From positions 23,288-87,287 of the forward strand of contig NZ_LOQG01000003.1 in NCBI RefSeq assembly GCF_001517835.1: a DNA stretch of 64,000 nucleotides. The letters are read 5' to 3'. The DNA comes from Caviibacter abscessus (GTDB taxonomy: Bacteria > Fusobacteriota > Fusobacteriia > Fusobacteriales > Leptotrichiaceae). The notes below the pieces were generated by a model that was not told where the DNA came from, ran no database searches, and saw nothing but the letters and a program-made list of their open reading frames with translations. A program made the position numbers and the translations under genes. This document shows, piece after piece, positions 44,045-53,269 of this stretch; positions within the stretch are counted from its first letter, which is position 1; the number at the start of each line of letters is the position of its first letter.

Positions 44045-44263
44045 TTACACCTCTAATATATTAGTTATTTCATATTTACCGGCAGATTTAACTGCTAATT
44101 TTAATGTATCATTTGAAATATTTGAATTTAATTCAACCTCTATATTTTTATTATCTAAATCTACAGTGACACTTTCAATTTCAGGTAATCCAAATAGAAC
44201 ACCAGATAATTTTTCAGCACATTTATTACATGTTATATCAGGTACAGTTAATATCTTTTTCAT
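44045..44263 (-). CDS. Small heavy-metal-associated (HMA) domain protein, copper chaperone-like
   Basis: A 72-residue single HMA domain: MKKILTVPDITCNKCAEKLSG with the metal-binding C-x2-C (NKC after ITC), then a strand ESVTVDLDNKNIEVEL, a helix NDTLKLAVKSAG and a final strand. Such proteins carry Cu(I) or Zn and hand it to transporters, but no metal ATPase is next to it here. The usual M-x-C-x2-C motif is D-I-T-C-N-K-C. The start is ATG 44263; an upstream TTG at 44281 lies at the ribosome site AAGGAAG and is rejected. First gene of its unit. Confidence 0.78.
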   Translation of the reverse strand: MKKILTVPDITCNKCAEKLSGVLFGLPEIESVTVDLDNKNIEVELNSNISNDTLKLAVKSAGKYEITNILEV

Positions 44264-44291
44264 TTTGTTACTTCCTTTCAATTTATACGTA

Positions 44292-44320
44292 ATTATATCA
44301 TAAAAAATATTACTTTGTAA
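44292..44320 (-). promoter_or_regulatory. Promoter of the HMA-rnhA-miaB-rho unit
   Basis: Minus strand: -35 TTACAA (44315-44320), 17-base spacer, extended -10 TGATATAAT (TATAAT at 44292-44297). The -35 lies in the tail end of the upstream membrane-protein gene. Confidence 0.65.
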
Positions 44321-45605
44321 GAATTAGGATTTTGAAATAATGTATATAAATAGCATCGTTTTCCAAATTTTTTTCAATTAAATAAGCTATTGGAACTATT
44401 GTTTCATTACCGTTTTCTAATTTATTTTCTATAATTTTTTTGGCAAATTTAATTTGTTCGTTTTTATTTAACTCATTAGAGTAGATATATTTTATTTTTG
44501 AATATTTATTGATTTCAGTTATTTCAAAAGTTTTTTCATCTTTATCAAACAAAGTATTTCCATCTTTTTCATTTATATTTAATTGTAAATTCCATAATCT
44601 ATCTTTACCGTAATAATATATATTATTTTTTTCTGATAAATTTTTAGTTGTATTGTATCTAGTTATAAGGCTTTTTTTAGTTACATCAAAAGCATTTATA
44701 TATGGTGTATAAAAAACTATAATGGACAATATACAAAGAGATATAAAAATATTATTTGCTTTTATTTTATTAATTAATGCAAGTATAGTAAAAATAAGGG
44801 CAATAATTCCAAAAAATAAAGTGAAATATCTATTTTCGGTAACTCCAAATACCTTTATATTTGTAATTACATAATATGAAAGAAATATTAAAGGCAAAAT
44901 ATTAAATATCAATATCCATTTTTTATTAAATATGAAATATGATAAAAGCAGTGGATATGTAGAGCACAGTATTATAATAGAAGCAGCAGAATATTTAGAT
45001 TGTAAAAACCCTGAAAACATAAATGAGTAAATTAAAATAAATATAGCTGTTATAAATATAATAAATAATATATTTAGATATTTTGAACTGTATTCTTTTT
45101 CATCTAAAAAGAAAAGATTAAGAAGTATTACTAAAAAAGTTAGTAAAATTTTAAAAATAAAATATATTTCTGTATTATTAAATAGCGTATAATAAGATAA
45201 ATAAAAAATTAAAGTTAGAAGTAGAGAAAGAATAAAATATCCTATATAAAGTATTATCTTAATTAGAGTACTTGATGAAATTTTTTTTGCAAGATATGAA
45301 AATAGTGCAATAATAATTATTAAAACTAATTTTTTTTCACTTATTATGCTTTTATAATTAAGAGTATATATGTATAACGCAGGAATAATAGGTATAAAAA
45401 AACTTAAAAAATATTTTTTTATTATACCATTAAGAACTAAAGCATAAATTAAGGCAACTAATGAAAAAAGTATTAATTTTTCTTGAGTACCAATTTTTTC
45501 TATATACGTAGAAGTATTAATTCTATTAAAAGAAAGTGTTAAAAACATAATTGACCAAATAATAGTAGGAATTAAATAAATGTCTAATTTAATTTTTTTT
45601 AACAT
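44310..45605 (-). CDS. Polytopic membrane protein, unknown
   Basis: A 431-residue protein with about ten strongly hydrophobic segments in its first 310 residues (for example LYLIPTIIWSIMFLTL, KYFLSFFIPIIPALYIY, IILYIGYFILSLLLTLI), and then a soluble C-terminal region of about 110 residues (DVTKKSLITRYNTTKN onward) with strands and helices. The layout, a GtrA/DUF4153-like string of helices with a periplasmic tail, is not enough to name a family. The start at ATG 45605 follows AAGGTGGTAAGC; a GTG nine bases upstream is part of that ribosome site. Divergent from the small membrane protein gene at 45749. Function unknown. Confidence 0.55.
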   Translation of the reverse strand: MLKKIKLDIYLIPTIIWSIMFLTLSFNRINTSTYIEKIGTQEKLILFSLVALIYALVLNGIIKKYFLSFFIPIIPALYIYTLNYKSIISEKKLVLIIIIALFSYLAKKISSSTLIKIILYIGYFILSLLLTLIFYLSYYTLFNNTEIYFIFKILLTFLVILLNLFFLDEKEYSSKYLNILFIIFITAIFILIYSFMFSGFLQSKYSAASIIILCSTYPLLLSYFIFNKKWILIFNILPLIFLSYYVITNIKVFGVTENRYFTLFFGIIALIFTILALINKIKANNIFISLCILSIIVFYTPYINAFDVTKKSLITRYNTTKNLSEKNNIYYYGKDRLWNLQLNINEKDGNTLFDKDEKTFEITEINKYSKIKYIYSNELNKNEQIKFAKKIIENKLENGNETIVPIAYLIEKNLENDAIYIHYFKILILTK

Positions 45606-45627
45606 GCTTACCACCTTTTTTATTTTA

Positions 45628-45633
45628 ATTATA
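45628..45633 (-). promoter_or_regulatory. -10 box for the 44310-45605 gene
   Basis: Minus strand GGTATAATT (TATAAT at 45628-45633), 23 bases before the ATG; no clear -35. Confidence 0.35.
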
Positions 45634-45649
45634 CCATATTTATAAAATA

Positions 45650-45665
45650 AAATGATATATCATTT
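45650..45665. promoter_or_regulatory. 16-bp perfect palindrome, candidate operator
   Basis: AAATGATATATCATTT, identical on both strands, between the divergent promoters of the genes at 45605 and 45749. It is a plausible site for the XRE regulator encoded at 46213. Confidence 0.45.
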
Positions 45666-45678
45666 ATGTAAAATATAT

Positions 45679-45707
45679 TTGACTTTTTGTAAAAAATATA
45701 TTATATT
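45679..45707 (+). promoter_or_regulatory. Promoter for the membrane protein/XRE regulator pair
   Basis: -35 TTGACT (45679-45684), 17-base spacer, -10 TATATT (45702-45707). Lies just right of the palindrome. Confidence 0.65.
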
Positions 45708-45748
45708 TATATTGTGAAATAGTTTAATTTATAAAGAGGTGGATTGTT

Positions 45749-46210
45749 ATGTTAAATTACTATAATTTAGGAATTATCATTGGAATGTTAGTATCTGTAA
45801 TAATAGTGTATTTTATTAAAAAAAAGTATATTAATGAAAATGAATTTATTTATGATGAAAGACAACAGATTATAAGAGGAGAGGCGTATAAATATGCGTT
45901 TTTTTCAATGATATTTGCAGTATTATTTTTTTCATTATTTGAAATTAAACTTTTTGATAAAACTACAAATGTTTTTATACCGATATATATAGGAATAAGT
46001 GTTTATACTATATATTGTATATTTAATGACGCTTATTTTTATAGAAATATGAGTAAGAAAAAATATATAATCAAAATTTTTATAATTCTTTTATTTTTAT
46101 ATCTTACAAAAAATATATTTAAGATAAATATAATTTACATAATACTTTTATCAGTTTTACTTATTTGTTTAGTAATAAAATATTTTATTGACAAAAAAGA
46201 AGTTGATTAA
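45749..46210 (+). CDS. Small membrane protein paired with XRE regulator (DUF2178/DUF3796-like)
   Basis: A 153-residue protein with about four membrane segments: LGIIIGMLVSVIIVYFI, YAFFSMIFAVLFFSLFEI, FIPIYIGISVYTIYCIF, and KIFIILLFLYLTKNIF together with IIYIILLSVLLICLVI. Between the first two is the charged loop FIYDERQQIIRGEAYKYAF; a DER-x-x-x-I motif after helix one is typical of small membrane proteins found next to YozG-like HTH genes. The following gene starts three bases after its stop. Ribosome site AGAGGTGG. Its role is unknown; the pairing suggests the two act together, perhaps as a regulator held or sensed at the membrane. Confidence 0.6.
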   Translation: MLNYYNLGIIIGMLVSVIIVYFIKKKYINENEFIYDERQQIIRGEAYKYAFFSMIFAVLFFSLFEIKLFDKTTNVFIPIYIGISVYTIYCIFNDAYFYRNMSKKKYIIKIFIILLFLYLTKNIFKINIIYIILLSVLLICLVIKYFIDKKEVD

Positions 46211-46212
46211 AT

Positions 46213-46419
46213 ATGAAAAATATGAAATTAAAATTAGTAAGAATATCAAAAGAGTTATCTCAACAAGCACTTGCAGACTTGGTTGGTGTTTCAAGGCAAA
46301 CAATAAATGCAATTGAAAAAGGAGATTATAATCCAACAATAAAATTATGTATATCAATTTGTAAAGTACTGGATAAAACATTAGATGAACTTTTTTGGCA
46401 AGATGATGAAAGTGAATAA
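46213..46419 (+). CDS. XRE-family (Cro/CI, YozG-like) transcriptional regulator
   Basis: A 68-residue stand-alone helix-turn-helix: LKLVRISKELSQQALADLVG, then VSRQTINAIEKGDYNPTIKL and LCISICKVLDKTLDELFW. The LSQQALADLVGVSRQTINAIE helix pair is a textbook XRE motif, and the length matches the YozG group, in which the regulator is nearly all DNA-binding domain. It is transcribed with the membrane protein just upstream; the palindrome at 45650-45665 is the best candidate site for autoregulation. Its terminator overlaps its stop codon. Confidence 0.88.
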   Translation: MKNMKLKLVRISKELSQQALADLVGVSRQTINAIEKGDYNPTIKLCISICKVLDKTLDELFWQDDESE

Positions 46420-46443
46420 AAAATAGCCTTTACAGGCTATTTT
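46420..46443. terminator. Bidirectional terminator between XRE gene and phosphatase gene
   Basis: Stem AAAATAGCC (46420-46428) / GGCTATTTT (46435-46443), 6-base loop; it overlaps the convergent genes' stop codons. Confidence 0.8.
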
Positions 46444-47411
46444 ATTATATCTTTAATATTATTTCCTTTTTTTAGTAAAAACATATAAGGTTTTTTTATT
46501 TCAAAATTTCTGATTGCTTTATAATCAAAATATGAATAATAAATTTCATATGAATTGTCTTCAAAAACTTTAAATATCAATTTTGCTCCAACTGGGTATT
46601 TTTCAATACTATATTTATTAGGATATTTATATTTTATATTAAACATTTTCATAAGAGTAGCCAAATTAGAATCGTGACCAACAAATACACTTACCTTGTT
46701 TTTAATATTACTTAATTCATCTTTTACTAAATTATATATATTCTCTTTAGAATTATTTATATAATCGGTATTTGTAAAAATTAATTCTAAAAATTCATCT
46801 TTTGCTTTAGACATTAATTTTAAGTTACTTAAAAATTTATTACTTACAAAGATATCTTCTTTTTTAAAGCCTTCATAATATTTAAGTAAAAATAAATCAC
46901 ATATATCTGTTGCAATTTTTAAAGCTCCGTCAACTAATATAAATCCATCTTCATTAGCCCAAATAACTGACTTATTATTTGAAATTGTCCCTTTTTTTAG
47001 TTTAAGTATATTTTCCATTGTTTCATAAATTGTTTTTAATTTTTCATCAATAACATCAATTTTTGAATTATTAATGATTTCTTTATTTTTTAATAATAAA
47101 TTGAATCTGTCATCAGTAATATCAAAAGTGTTATGCTTCATATTTATTTTAGTATCTTCATATGGTTTAAATGCTAAGGCTAAAGCTCGGGCAGTTAAAT
47201 ATGTTCTTTTCATAGAATTAGATAAAAAATATATTTTTTCATCTTTAATATCAAGCATTTCATTTAAATGTTGACCGAATAAATATTCGAGAGTAGAGCC
47301 TTTTAAAGTTAAATCTCCTATAGGATATTCCCAATTTGTGATACTTGAGTTATTAATTAAAGGATATCTTAAACCATGTCTACTAAATATTAAAATTTTC
47401 TTTATTTTCAT
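46437..47411 (-). CDS. Histidine acid phosphatase (branch 2) without signal peptide
   Basis: A 324-residue histidine phosphatase. The N-terminus [17 protein letters not shown] carries the R-H-G-x-R-x-P motif (Arg11, His12, Arg15) and the late motif FVGHDSNLATL supplies His246 and Asp247, the proton donor pair of AppA/Agp-type acid phosphatases and phytases. These enzymes are normally periplasmic, yet here the catalytic motif begins at residue 11 without any signal sequence, so the protein should be cytoplasmic. Its ATG overlaps the oppA stop by four bases (ATGA). Possible substrates include sugar phosphates. The family is clear, the substrate is not. Confidence 0.82.
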   Translation of the reverse strand: MKIKKILIFSRHGLRYPLINNSSITNWEYPIGDLTLKGSTLEYLFGQHLNEMLDIKDEKIYFLSNSMKRTYLTARALALAFKPYEDTKINMKHNTFDITDDRFNLLLKNKEIINNSKIDVIDEKLKTIYETMENILKLKKGTISNNKSVIWANEDGFILVDGALKIATDICDLFLLKYYEGFKKEDIFVSNKFLSNLKLMSKAKDEFLELIFTNTDYINNSKENIYNLVKDELSNIKNKVSVFVGHDSNLATLMKMFNIKYKYPNKYSIEKYPVGAKLIFKVFEDNSYEIYYSYFDYKAIRNFEIKKPYMFLLKKGNNIKDIIK

Positions 47412-48916
47412 TTATTTTCCCTTATTAGTTTAAATACATCTATTCTTGTTGAAATAGGATGTATAATTACATTTTTTATATTTTTTCTAATATACCAATT
47501 TTCAGTTGAGTAATACAAAGGAGCAATAATAACATCATCAATTAAGATTTTTTCAGCTTTATTAATTAACTCAAATCTTTTATTAGTATTTGTTTCATTT
47601 TCAATTGCTAAAATCAAATTTTCATATTCTTTTTGTTTCCAAATATGGTAGTTATTTTTATTTGGACGATTCCATCTATCAAGCATTGAAATTGGATCAT
47701 CAAATTTAGGGCTATATGTATTTAATACTATATCATAATTGCCACTTCTTGTAAGAGCAAGTCGTTCTTTGAAAGTAACTATTTGAACATTAACTTTCAG
47801 ATTTAATTTTCTTCTTAATTCTTCTTGTATAAAACTTGCTTCTTTTACTTCAGCAGTAGAGTTACCTGCTAAAAGTCTTATACTTTTACCTTCTAATAGG
47901 CTACTTTTTTTATTATCAAAAAAATATGAATTATCAGGATACATATTTCTATAACTATTAAACACAGAAGATATTACAGATTTTGCAACAGTTGATCCAT
48001 CTAATTTTATATCTTTAACATATTTTTCTCTGTCAATAGCTTCATTTATTGCTTTTCTATTTTCCTTTTTACTTAATATTTCATTTTTTAAATTAAAGTC
48101 CAAATACCATATACGACCATTTTGATAGTTAATTAGTTCTTTATTTTTACGCTTTGTATCAAGGTCAAAAGGTTCAACTCTTGACATATCAATTTCATTA
48201 TTTTTTATTAGATTTTCAACAACTTCAAATTTGTTTATAGTAGTGTATATGATTTTATCAATTTTTATATTTTTTTTATCCCAGTAATATCTATTTTTCT
48301 TTAAAACTATTTTGTCATCATTCATTTGAGTAATAATAAAAGGTCCATTATATAAGGCAGTTTTAAAATCATGTATATCAGTATTTATTCCATTTTTTAC
48401 CGGAAATGCAATAGGCATTTTAAGTATGTGTTTAAAATATGGAGTAGGTTTTTCTAGTGTAATTATAACGGTATCATTTTTTGAAATAACACCAAGTTCA
48501 TTTTCACTAACTTCTCCTTTATTATATTTCACTGCATTTTTTATTGGAAATAATAATTCAGCAAACCTTGCAGCAGTTTTTTTATTTAATGCTCTTTTAA
48601 AACCAAAAACAACGTCATCAGCAGTGACATTTGAACCGTCACTCCATTTTGCATCTTTTCTAATTTTAAATATTAGAGTATTCCCTTTTTCACTAAATTC
48701 AAAAGCCAATGCATGAATGAAATTTCCATCTTTATCCTGTCTTAATAATCCCTCATTAGTAGTAGATATAAGTTGTACTGAAAGCATTTCAGTAAATTGA
48801 TGCGGATCTATAGTTTGTGGTTTATTTCCAAGATTATATACTACACTTGTTTCATTAATATTATTACAAGAAATAAAAATGAAAAATATAAGCATAGATA
48901 AAATTCTTTTAAACAT
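47408..48916 (-). CDS. Oligopeptide ABC transporter substrate-binding lipoprotein (OppA family)
   Basis: A 502-residue class C solute-binding protein (SBP_bac_5). The signal [17 protein letters not shown] ends in a lipobox (Cys17). Family landmarks: [70 protein letters not shown] and [17 protein letters not shown]. It binds oligopeptides for OppBCDF-type permeases; an OppD-like ATPase gene begins at the right end of the window, but the permease genes are not adjacent to this one. Start ATG 48916 has AAAAGGAACTG upstream and overlaps the metK stop; an earlier in-frame start lies inside metK without a signal peptide. Confidence 0.9.
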   Translation of the reverse strand: MFKRILSMLIFFIFISCNNINETSVVYNLGNKPQTIDPHQFTEMLSVQLISTTNEGLLRQDKDGNFIHALAFEFSEKGNTLIFKIRKDAKWSDGSNVTADDVVFGFKRALNKKTAARFAELLFPIKNAVKYNKGEVSENELGVISKNDTVIITLEKPTPYFKHILKMPIAFPVKNGINTDIHDFKTALYNGPFIITQMNDDKIVLKKNRYYWDKKNIKIDKIIYTTINKFEVVENLIKNNEIDMSRVEPFDLDTKRKNKELINYQNGRIWYLDFNLKNEILSKKENRKAINEAIDREKYVKDIKLDGSTVAKSVISSVFNSYRNMYPDNSYFFDNKKSSLLEGKSIRLLAGNSTAEVKEASFIQEELRRKLNLKVNVQIVTFKERLALTRSGNYDIVLNTYSPKFDDPISMLDRWNRPNKNNYHIWKQKEYENLILAIENETNTNKRFELINKAEKILIDDVIIAPLYYSTENWYIRKNIKNVIIHPISTRIDVFKLIRENK

Positions 48917-50057
48917 ACAGTTCCTTTTTAAGCTCATCTACTTTATCAAGTTCTTCCCAAGGTAATTTAATATCTTCACGTCCGATATGCCCAAGTGCAG
49001 CTAAATCTCTGTATCTAAAATTTGGAGTTCTTAGTTTAAGAGTTTTTTCAATGCCTTTAGGAGATAGATCGAATAATTTTTTTATAGTTTCTATGATTTT
49101 TTCATCATTTATATTAGATGTACCGAAAGTATCAACTTTTATTGAGGTTGGTTGACTTACTCCAATAGCATATGATAGTTGTATTTCACATTTTTTTGCA
49201 ATTTTGCTTGCTACTATATTTTTAGCGATGTATCTTGCCATATATGCAGCAGATCTGTCAACTTTTGAACTATCTTTTCCTGAAAATGCCCCACCGCCAT
49301 GTCTAAAGTATCCACCATAAGTATCAACTATTATTTTTCTTCCTGTAAGACCAGTATCTCCATGTGGACCACCTATTACAAATCTACCTGTAGGATTTAT
49401 ATAAATATGTTTTACTTTAGCTAAATCATATCCGTATTTTTCCAGAGTGGGTGCTAAAACTAGAGTTTTTAAATCTTCTTTTATTTTTTCAAGTGTAACG
49501 TCTTCACTATGTTGAACAGATAAAACAATGGAATCAATACCTATTATTTTATCGTTTTCATATTCTAGTGTTACTTGTGATTTAGCATCAGGCCTAGCCC
49601 ATAAAAGAGTTTTATCTTTAGTAAGATTAGTAAGTTTGATTATTATTTCTCTTGCAAGAGTAATTGCAAGAGGCATATAATTCGGAGTTTCATCAACAGC
49701 CCCTCCAAACATTATTCCTTGATCTCCAGCTCCGCCAGTATCTACGCCCATAGCTATATCAGGGGATTGAGAATGAATAGTATTAATAATACCACAGTCA
49801 TAGTCAAATCCAAGTCCAGGTATATAGCCAATTTCTTTAATTAAATCTCTAGTAGTTTTTTGTATATCTACATAAGTTTTTGTTGTGATTTCACCACCAA
49901 CTAAAATAAGTCCTGTAGTAGCAAAAGTTTCACAAGCAACCCTTGAATTTTCATCTTCTTTTAAACATTCATCTAATATAGCGTCAGATATTTGATCACA
50001 TATTTTATCAGGATGTCCTGGAGATACAAATTCTGAAGTGAAATAAACTTTACTCAT
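48909..50057 (-). CDS. metK: S-adenosylmethionine synthetase
   Basis: A 382-residue enzyme making S-adenosylmethionine from methionine and ATP. Motifs: [61 protein letters not shown], and [19 protein letters not shown], the phosphate-binding P-loop-like and metal sites. Two adjacent ATGs exist (50060 and 50057); the second lies at better spacing from AGGTG and gives the usual N-terminus. The start overlaps the recR stop by eight bases, and the oppA start overlaps its own stop, so recR-metK-oppA are translationally linked. Confidence 0.96.
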   Translation of the reverse strand: MSKVYFTSEFVSPGHPDKICDQISDAILDECLKEDENSRVACETFATTGLILVGGEITTKTYVDIQKTTRDLIKEIGYIPGLGFDYDCGIINTIHSQSPDIAMGVDTGGAGDQGIMFGGAVDETPNYMPLAITLAREIIIKLTNLTKDKTLLWARPDAKSQVTLEYENDKIIGIDSIVLSVQHSEDVTLEKIKEDLKTLVLAPTLEKYGYDLAKVKHIYINPTGRFVIGGPHGDTGLTGRKIIVDTYGGYFRHGGGAFSGKDSSKVDRSAAYMARYIAKNIVASKIAKKCEIQLSYAIGVSQPTSIKVDTFGTSNINDEKIIETIKKLFDLSPKGIEKTLKLRTPNFRYRDLAALGHIGREDIKLPWEELDKVDELKKELYV

Positions 50058-50640
50058 CATAAATCACCTGTCTTCCTTCCATTGCTTTAATAAGTGTCAT
50101 TATATCAGTATACTCAATATTTCCTCCCATGGGGATACCGCTTGCAATACGACTTATTTTAATATCTTTTTTAGATATTATTTTACTTAAATAAAGTATT
50201 GTTGTTTCTCCTTCAATATCCGGATTAAGTGCTAGTACGATTTCGTCAACATTATCTAGTCTTTGTATAAGGTTATCAATATTTAATTCTTTAACCCCTT
50301 TACCATTTAAAGGGTCAATTTTACCACCTAAAACATGATATAGCCCGTTATATCCACCTGCGTTTTCAAAAGCCATAACATCTCTGGTATTTTCAACAAC
50401 ACAAATTATTTTTTTATTCCTTTTGTCATTAGAACAAATATCACATATACCTTGTTCTGTTAAGTTATTGCATATACTACAAGGTTTAATGTTTTCATAT
50501 GCAGTAGTTATAGTATCAACTAAATGTTTTACTTCATATTCATTTTTTTCAAGCAAATCAAATGCTATTCTTATAGCACTTTTTTTGCCTATACCTTGTA
50601 AGCTTGAGAAAACTTTTATCAATTCATCTAATTTATTCAT
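50050..50640 (-). CDS. recR: Recombination protein RecR
   Basis: A 196-residue RecR. The N-terminal helix-hairpin-helix ([17 protein letters not shown]), the four-cysteine zinc finger ([16 protein letters not shown], about residues 54-69), and the TOPRIM domain ([15 protein letters not shown], then [16 protein letters not shown]) are all present, with the C-terminal [17 protein letters not shown]. It loads RecA with RecF and RecO at gaps. The ribosome site is weak and the gene starts 63 bases after pyk with a terminator hairpin between, so its promoter must lie in that gap or in pyk read-through. Confidence 0.96.
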   Translation of the reverse strand: MNKLDELIKVFSSLQGIGKKSAIRIAFDLLEKNEYEVKHLVDTITTAYENIKPCSICNNLTEQGICDICSNDKRNKKIICVVENTRDVMAFENAGGYNGLYHVLGGKIDPLNGKGVKELNIDNLIQRLDNVDEIVLALNPDIEGETTILYLSKIISKKDIKISRIASGIPMGGNIEYTDIMTLIKAMEGRQVIYDE

Positions 50641-50652
50641 AATTTTATTTTT

Positions 50653-50687
50653 AAAAAAAATGAAGGAACAAGTTCATTCATTTTTTT
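50653..50687 (-). terminator. Terminator after pyk
   Basis: Minus-strand stem AAAAAAATGAA plus GAAC / GTTC plus TTCATTTTTTT with single bulges and a two-base loop; strong T-run on either strand. Lies between pyk and recR. Confidence 0.7.
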
Positions 50688-50703
50688 ATCCTTTTATTTA
50701 TTT

Positions 50704-52149
50704 TTATTCGCCAATTCTAGCAATTTTAAGAGTATTTGTAGTACCTGTTTCAGAAATTCCTGTAACTAGCACAATTAAATCTCCTTTTCTTATTCCTGTA
50801 TAGTTTTCATCATCTGTAGTTGTGTTGCTTCCACCTGCAATTTCAAGAGCTTTTTTGAAGAAGTCTTCAGTTCTGTCTAAATCTTTAGCTAAAACAGCTC
50901 TAACTCCTCTTACTATAGCTAATTGTCTTGCTGCTTGTTCATTATCAGTTAATGCGATTATTGGCATAGTAGGATTGTATTTTCTAAGCATTTTTGCAGC
51001 TCTTCCTGTTTTAGTCCAACAAACGATTAATTTAGCATCTAATGATAGAGCAGAGTAAACAGCACTTTTACTTATTGCTTCAGTAACTGTTAATGTTTTT
51101 GGTTCAAAAGTTCTCTTTGTAACTCCATATTGGTCAGTAACAGCAGAAATTGTTGCCATTGTTCTAACTGCTTCTACTGGATATTTACCATTTGCAGATT
51201 CTCCTGATAACATAACTGCATCTGTACCATCAAGAATAGCGTTAGCAACGTCTCCTGCTTCAGCTCTTGTAGGTCTTGGATTTCTTTGCATTGAGTCTAA
51301 CATTTGAGTAGCTGTAATAACAGGTTTACCTACTTCATTACATTTTCTAATCATCATTTTTTGCATAAATGGAACTTGTTCAACAGGAACTTCAACACCA
51401 AGGTCTCCTCTTGCAACCATTATACCATCTGATAATTCAAGTATTTGATCAAAGTTATCTATACCTTCTTGGTTTTCAATTTTAGAAATGATTTTAATAT
51501 TTTCTCCACCATTTTCATCAAGCACTTTTCTAACAGCAGCAACGTCTGAAGCTTTTCTTATAAATGAAGCAGCTATGAAGTCAACGCCTTCTCTACAACC
51601 GAATTTAAGATCTTCAATATCTTTTTGAGCTAATGCAGGTAAGTTTACAGATACACCCGGTAAATTAACACCTTTCTTTTGACCTAATAATCCACTGTTT
51701 TTTACAGTACAGTAAATTTCAGTTCCATCAATACTGTCTACATTTAATCCTATTAAACCATCATCTAATAAGATAGTATCACCAGGTTTTAAATCTTCTG
51801 ACATATTTTTATATGAAACTGCGATTCTCTTATCATCACCTAATACTGAGAAATCAGTTGTAACAGTGATTTTTGCACCTTCAACAAGTTCATATTTAAC
51901 ATCTCCGTCTCTAAAAGCACCAGTTCTAATTTCAGGACCTTTAGTATCTAATAGAATAGCAACGTGTTTACCTGTTTCTTTGCTTATTTCTCTTATTGTT
52001 TTAATTCTTGCACCATGTTCTTCAAAATCTCCATGTGAGAAGTTTAATCTCATAACATTCATTCCGTTTAAAACTAATTGTTTTAAAACTTCAGGTTTTT
52101 CACTTTTTGGACCTATTGTACAAACAACTTTTGTCATTTTTATTTTCAT
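50704..52149 (-). CDS. pyk: Pyruvate kinase
   Basis: A 481-residue glycolytic enzyme converting PEP and ADP to pyruvate and ATP. Motifs: TKVVCTIGPKSEKPEVLKQL, MRLNFSHGDFEEH, LLDTKGPEIRTG, DFIAASFIRKASDV, IISKIENQEGIDNFD (active-site Lys region), DGIMVARGDLGVEVP, ATQMLDSMQRNPRPTRAE, and DAVMLSGESANGKYPVEAV. The C-terminal domain is present, so the enzyme should be allosteric. Start ATG 52149 follows AGGAGGAAATATAA; the gene is 18 bases downstream of pfkA, forming a pfkA-pyk unit. Confidence 0.97.
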   Translation of the reverse strand: MKIKMTKVVCTIGPKSEKPEVLKQLVLNGMNVMRLNFSHGDFEEHGARIKTIREISKETGKHVAILLDTKGPEIRTGAFRDGDVKYELVEGAKITVTTDFSVLGDDKRIAVSYKNMSEDLKPGDTILLDDGLIGLNVDSIDGTEIYCTVKNSGLLGQKKGVNLPGVSVNLPALAQKDIEDLKFGCREGVDFIAASFIRKASDVAAVRKVLDENGGENIKIISKIENQEGIDNFDQILELSDGIMVARGDLGVEVPVEQVPFMQKMMIRKCNEVGKPVITATQMLDSMQRNPRPTRAEAGDVANAILDGTDAVMLSGESANGKYPVEAVRTMATISAVTDQYGVTKRTFEPKTLTVTEAISKSAVYSALSLDAKLIVCWTKTGRAAKMLRKYNPTMPIIALTDNEQAARQLAIVRGVRAVLAKDLDRTEDFFKKALEIAGGSNTTTDDENYTGIRKGDLIVLVTGISETGTTNTLKIARIGE

Positions 52150-52167
52150 TTATATTTCCTCCTATTT

Positions 52168-53136
52168 TTATATTGATAGCATCATAGCTATATCATAATA
52201 TTTTTGATTTTTCTTAGAATAATTTTCCCAAGCATAAGAAAGTTTATGTGATGTAATTTCTGTTTTTTCAATACCTAACATAACTCCTGCTTCTTCACCT
52301 TTATCAAGAATATTTACAGCTTCAATTCCAAGCTTAGTTGCAAGAAGTCTATCGTAAGCACTTGGTGCTCCACCTCTTTGAACATGTCCTAAAACTGTAA
52401 CTTTAATATCTAATTCAGGCATTTTTTCTTTTAGTTGTTTTGCTATTTCTTCTGTTTTTCCAACACCTTCAGAAACAACAATTACATCATACATTTTACC
52501 TCTTTGTCTTCTAGAGCTTATAATTTTTTGTAAATCGTCTATGCTCCATTTTATTTCAGGTATTAGTATACCATTTGCACCGGCAGCAATACCAGCATTA
52601 AGTGCTATATCTCCACAATTTCTTCCCATTACTTCAACAAAAATCGTTCTACCGTGTGATTGAGCAGTATCACGAATTTTTGAAATAGAATCAATTACTA
52701 TATTAAGAGCACTGTCATACCCTATTGTGTAATCAGTTCCTGCGATATCGTTATCTATAGTTGCTGGAAGCCCAACAGTTTTAATGCCTTGTTCTTCAAA
52801 TAAGTAGTGAGCACCGTGAAATGAACCGTCTCCCCCTATAACTACTAATGCTTCTATGCCCCTTTTCTTTAAATTTTGAGCAGCACGAGCTCTAACTTCA
52901 GGGTTAGCAAATTCGGTAAGTCTTGCAGTATATAGGATAGTACCACCTTTTCCTGCGATATTTGCCACATCAAGAGGAGTCATAATATAAATGTCATCTT
53001 CTAACATACCTTTATAACCTCTTCTTATTGCGTAAACTTCCCAACCTTTATTCATAGCAGCTTTTGCAACTGTTCTTATAGCTGCATTCATTCCTTGCGA
53101 ATCTCCACCACTTGTTAAAATTGCTATTTTTTTCAT
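52168..53136 (-). CDS. pfkA: ATP-dependent 6-phosphofructokinase
   Basis: A 322-residue enzyme phosphorylating fructose-6-phosphate with ATP, the committed step of glycolysis. It shows IAILTSGGDSQGMNAAIRTV, GGDGSFHGAHYLFE (ATP binding), PATIDNDIAGTDYTIGYDSA with the catalytic Asp in TIDND, EVMGRNCGDIAL, and GHVQRGGAPSAYDR. The usual GGDAPG reads GGDSQG here. The presence of GGDG rather than PPi-type GGDD at the ATP site supports the ATP-dependent form. RBS AAGGAGTAAAA; upstream promoter clear. Confidence 0.97.
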   Translation of the reverse strand: MKKIAILTSGGDSQGMNAAIRTVAKAAMNKGWEVYAIRRGYKGMLEDDIYIMTPLDVANIAGKGGTILYTARLTEFANPEVRARAAQNLKKRGIEALVVIGGDGSFHGAHYLFEEQGIKTVGLPATIDNDIAGTDYTIGYDSALNIVIDSISKIRDTAQSHGRTIFVEVMGRNCGDIALNAGIAAGANGILIPEIKWSIDDLQKIISSRRQRGKMYDVIVVSEGVGKTEEIAKQLKEKMPELDIKVTVLGHVQRGGAPSAYDRLLATKLGIEAVNILDKGEEAGVMLGIEKTEITSHKLSYAWENYSKKNQKYYDIAMMLSI

Positions 53137-53172
53137 TTTTACTCCTTAAAAAATATATCATTTTTACATTAA

Positions 53173-53201
53173 ATAATAACACTTTTATGTTCTTTTTTCA
53201 A
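53173..53201 (-). promoter_or_regulatory. pfkA-pyk promoter
   Basis: Minus strand: -35 TTGAAA (53196-53201), 17-base spacer, -10 TATTAT (53173-53178), 37 bases before the pfkA ATG. Confidence 0.75.
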
Positions 53202-53230
53202 TAGTATATATTGTATAAATATGTTTTATA

Positions 53231-53264
53231 TAAAAAATATCCCCAATAAAATTTATTGAGGATA
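53231..53264 (-). terminator. Terminator after gpmA
   Basis: Minus-strand stem TATCCTCAATAAA / TTTATTGGGGATA (53252-53264 with 53238-53250; one T-G pair), then T-run (plus-strand A run 53232-53237). Confidence 0.75.
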
Positions 53265-53269
53265 AACTA

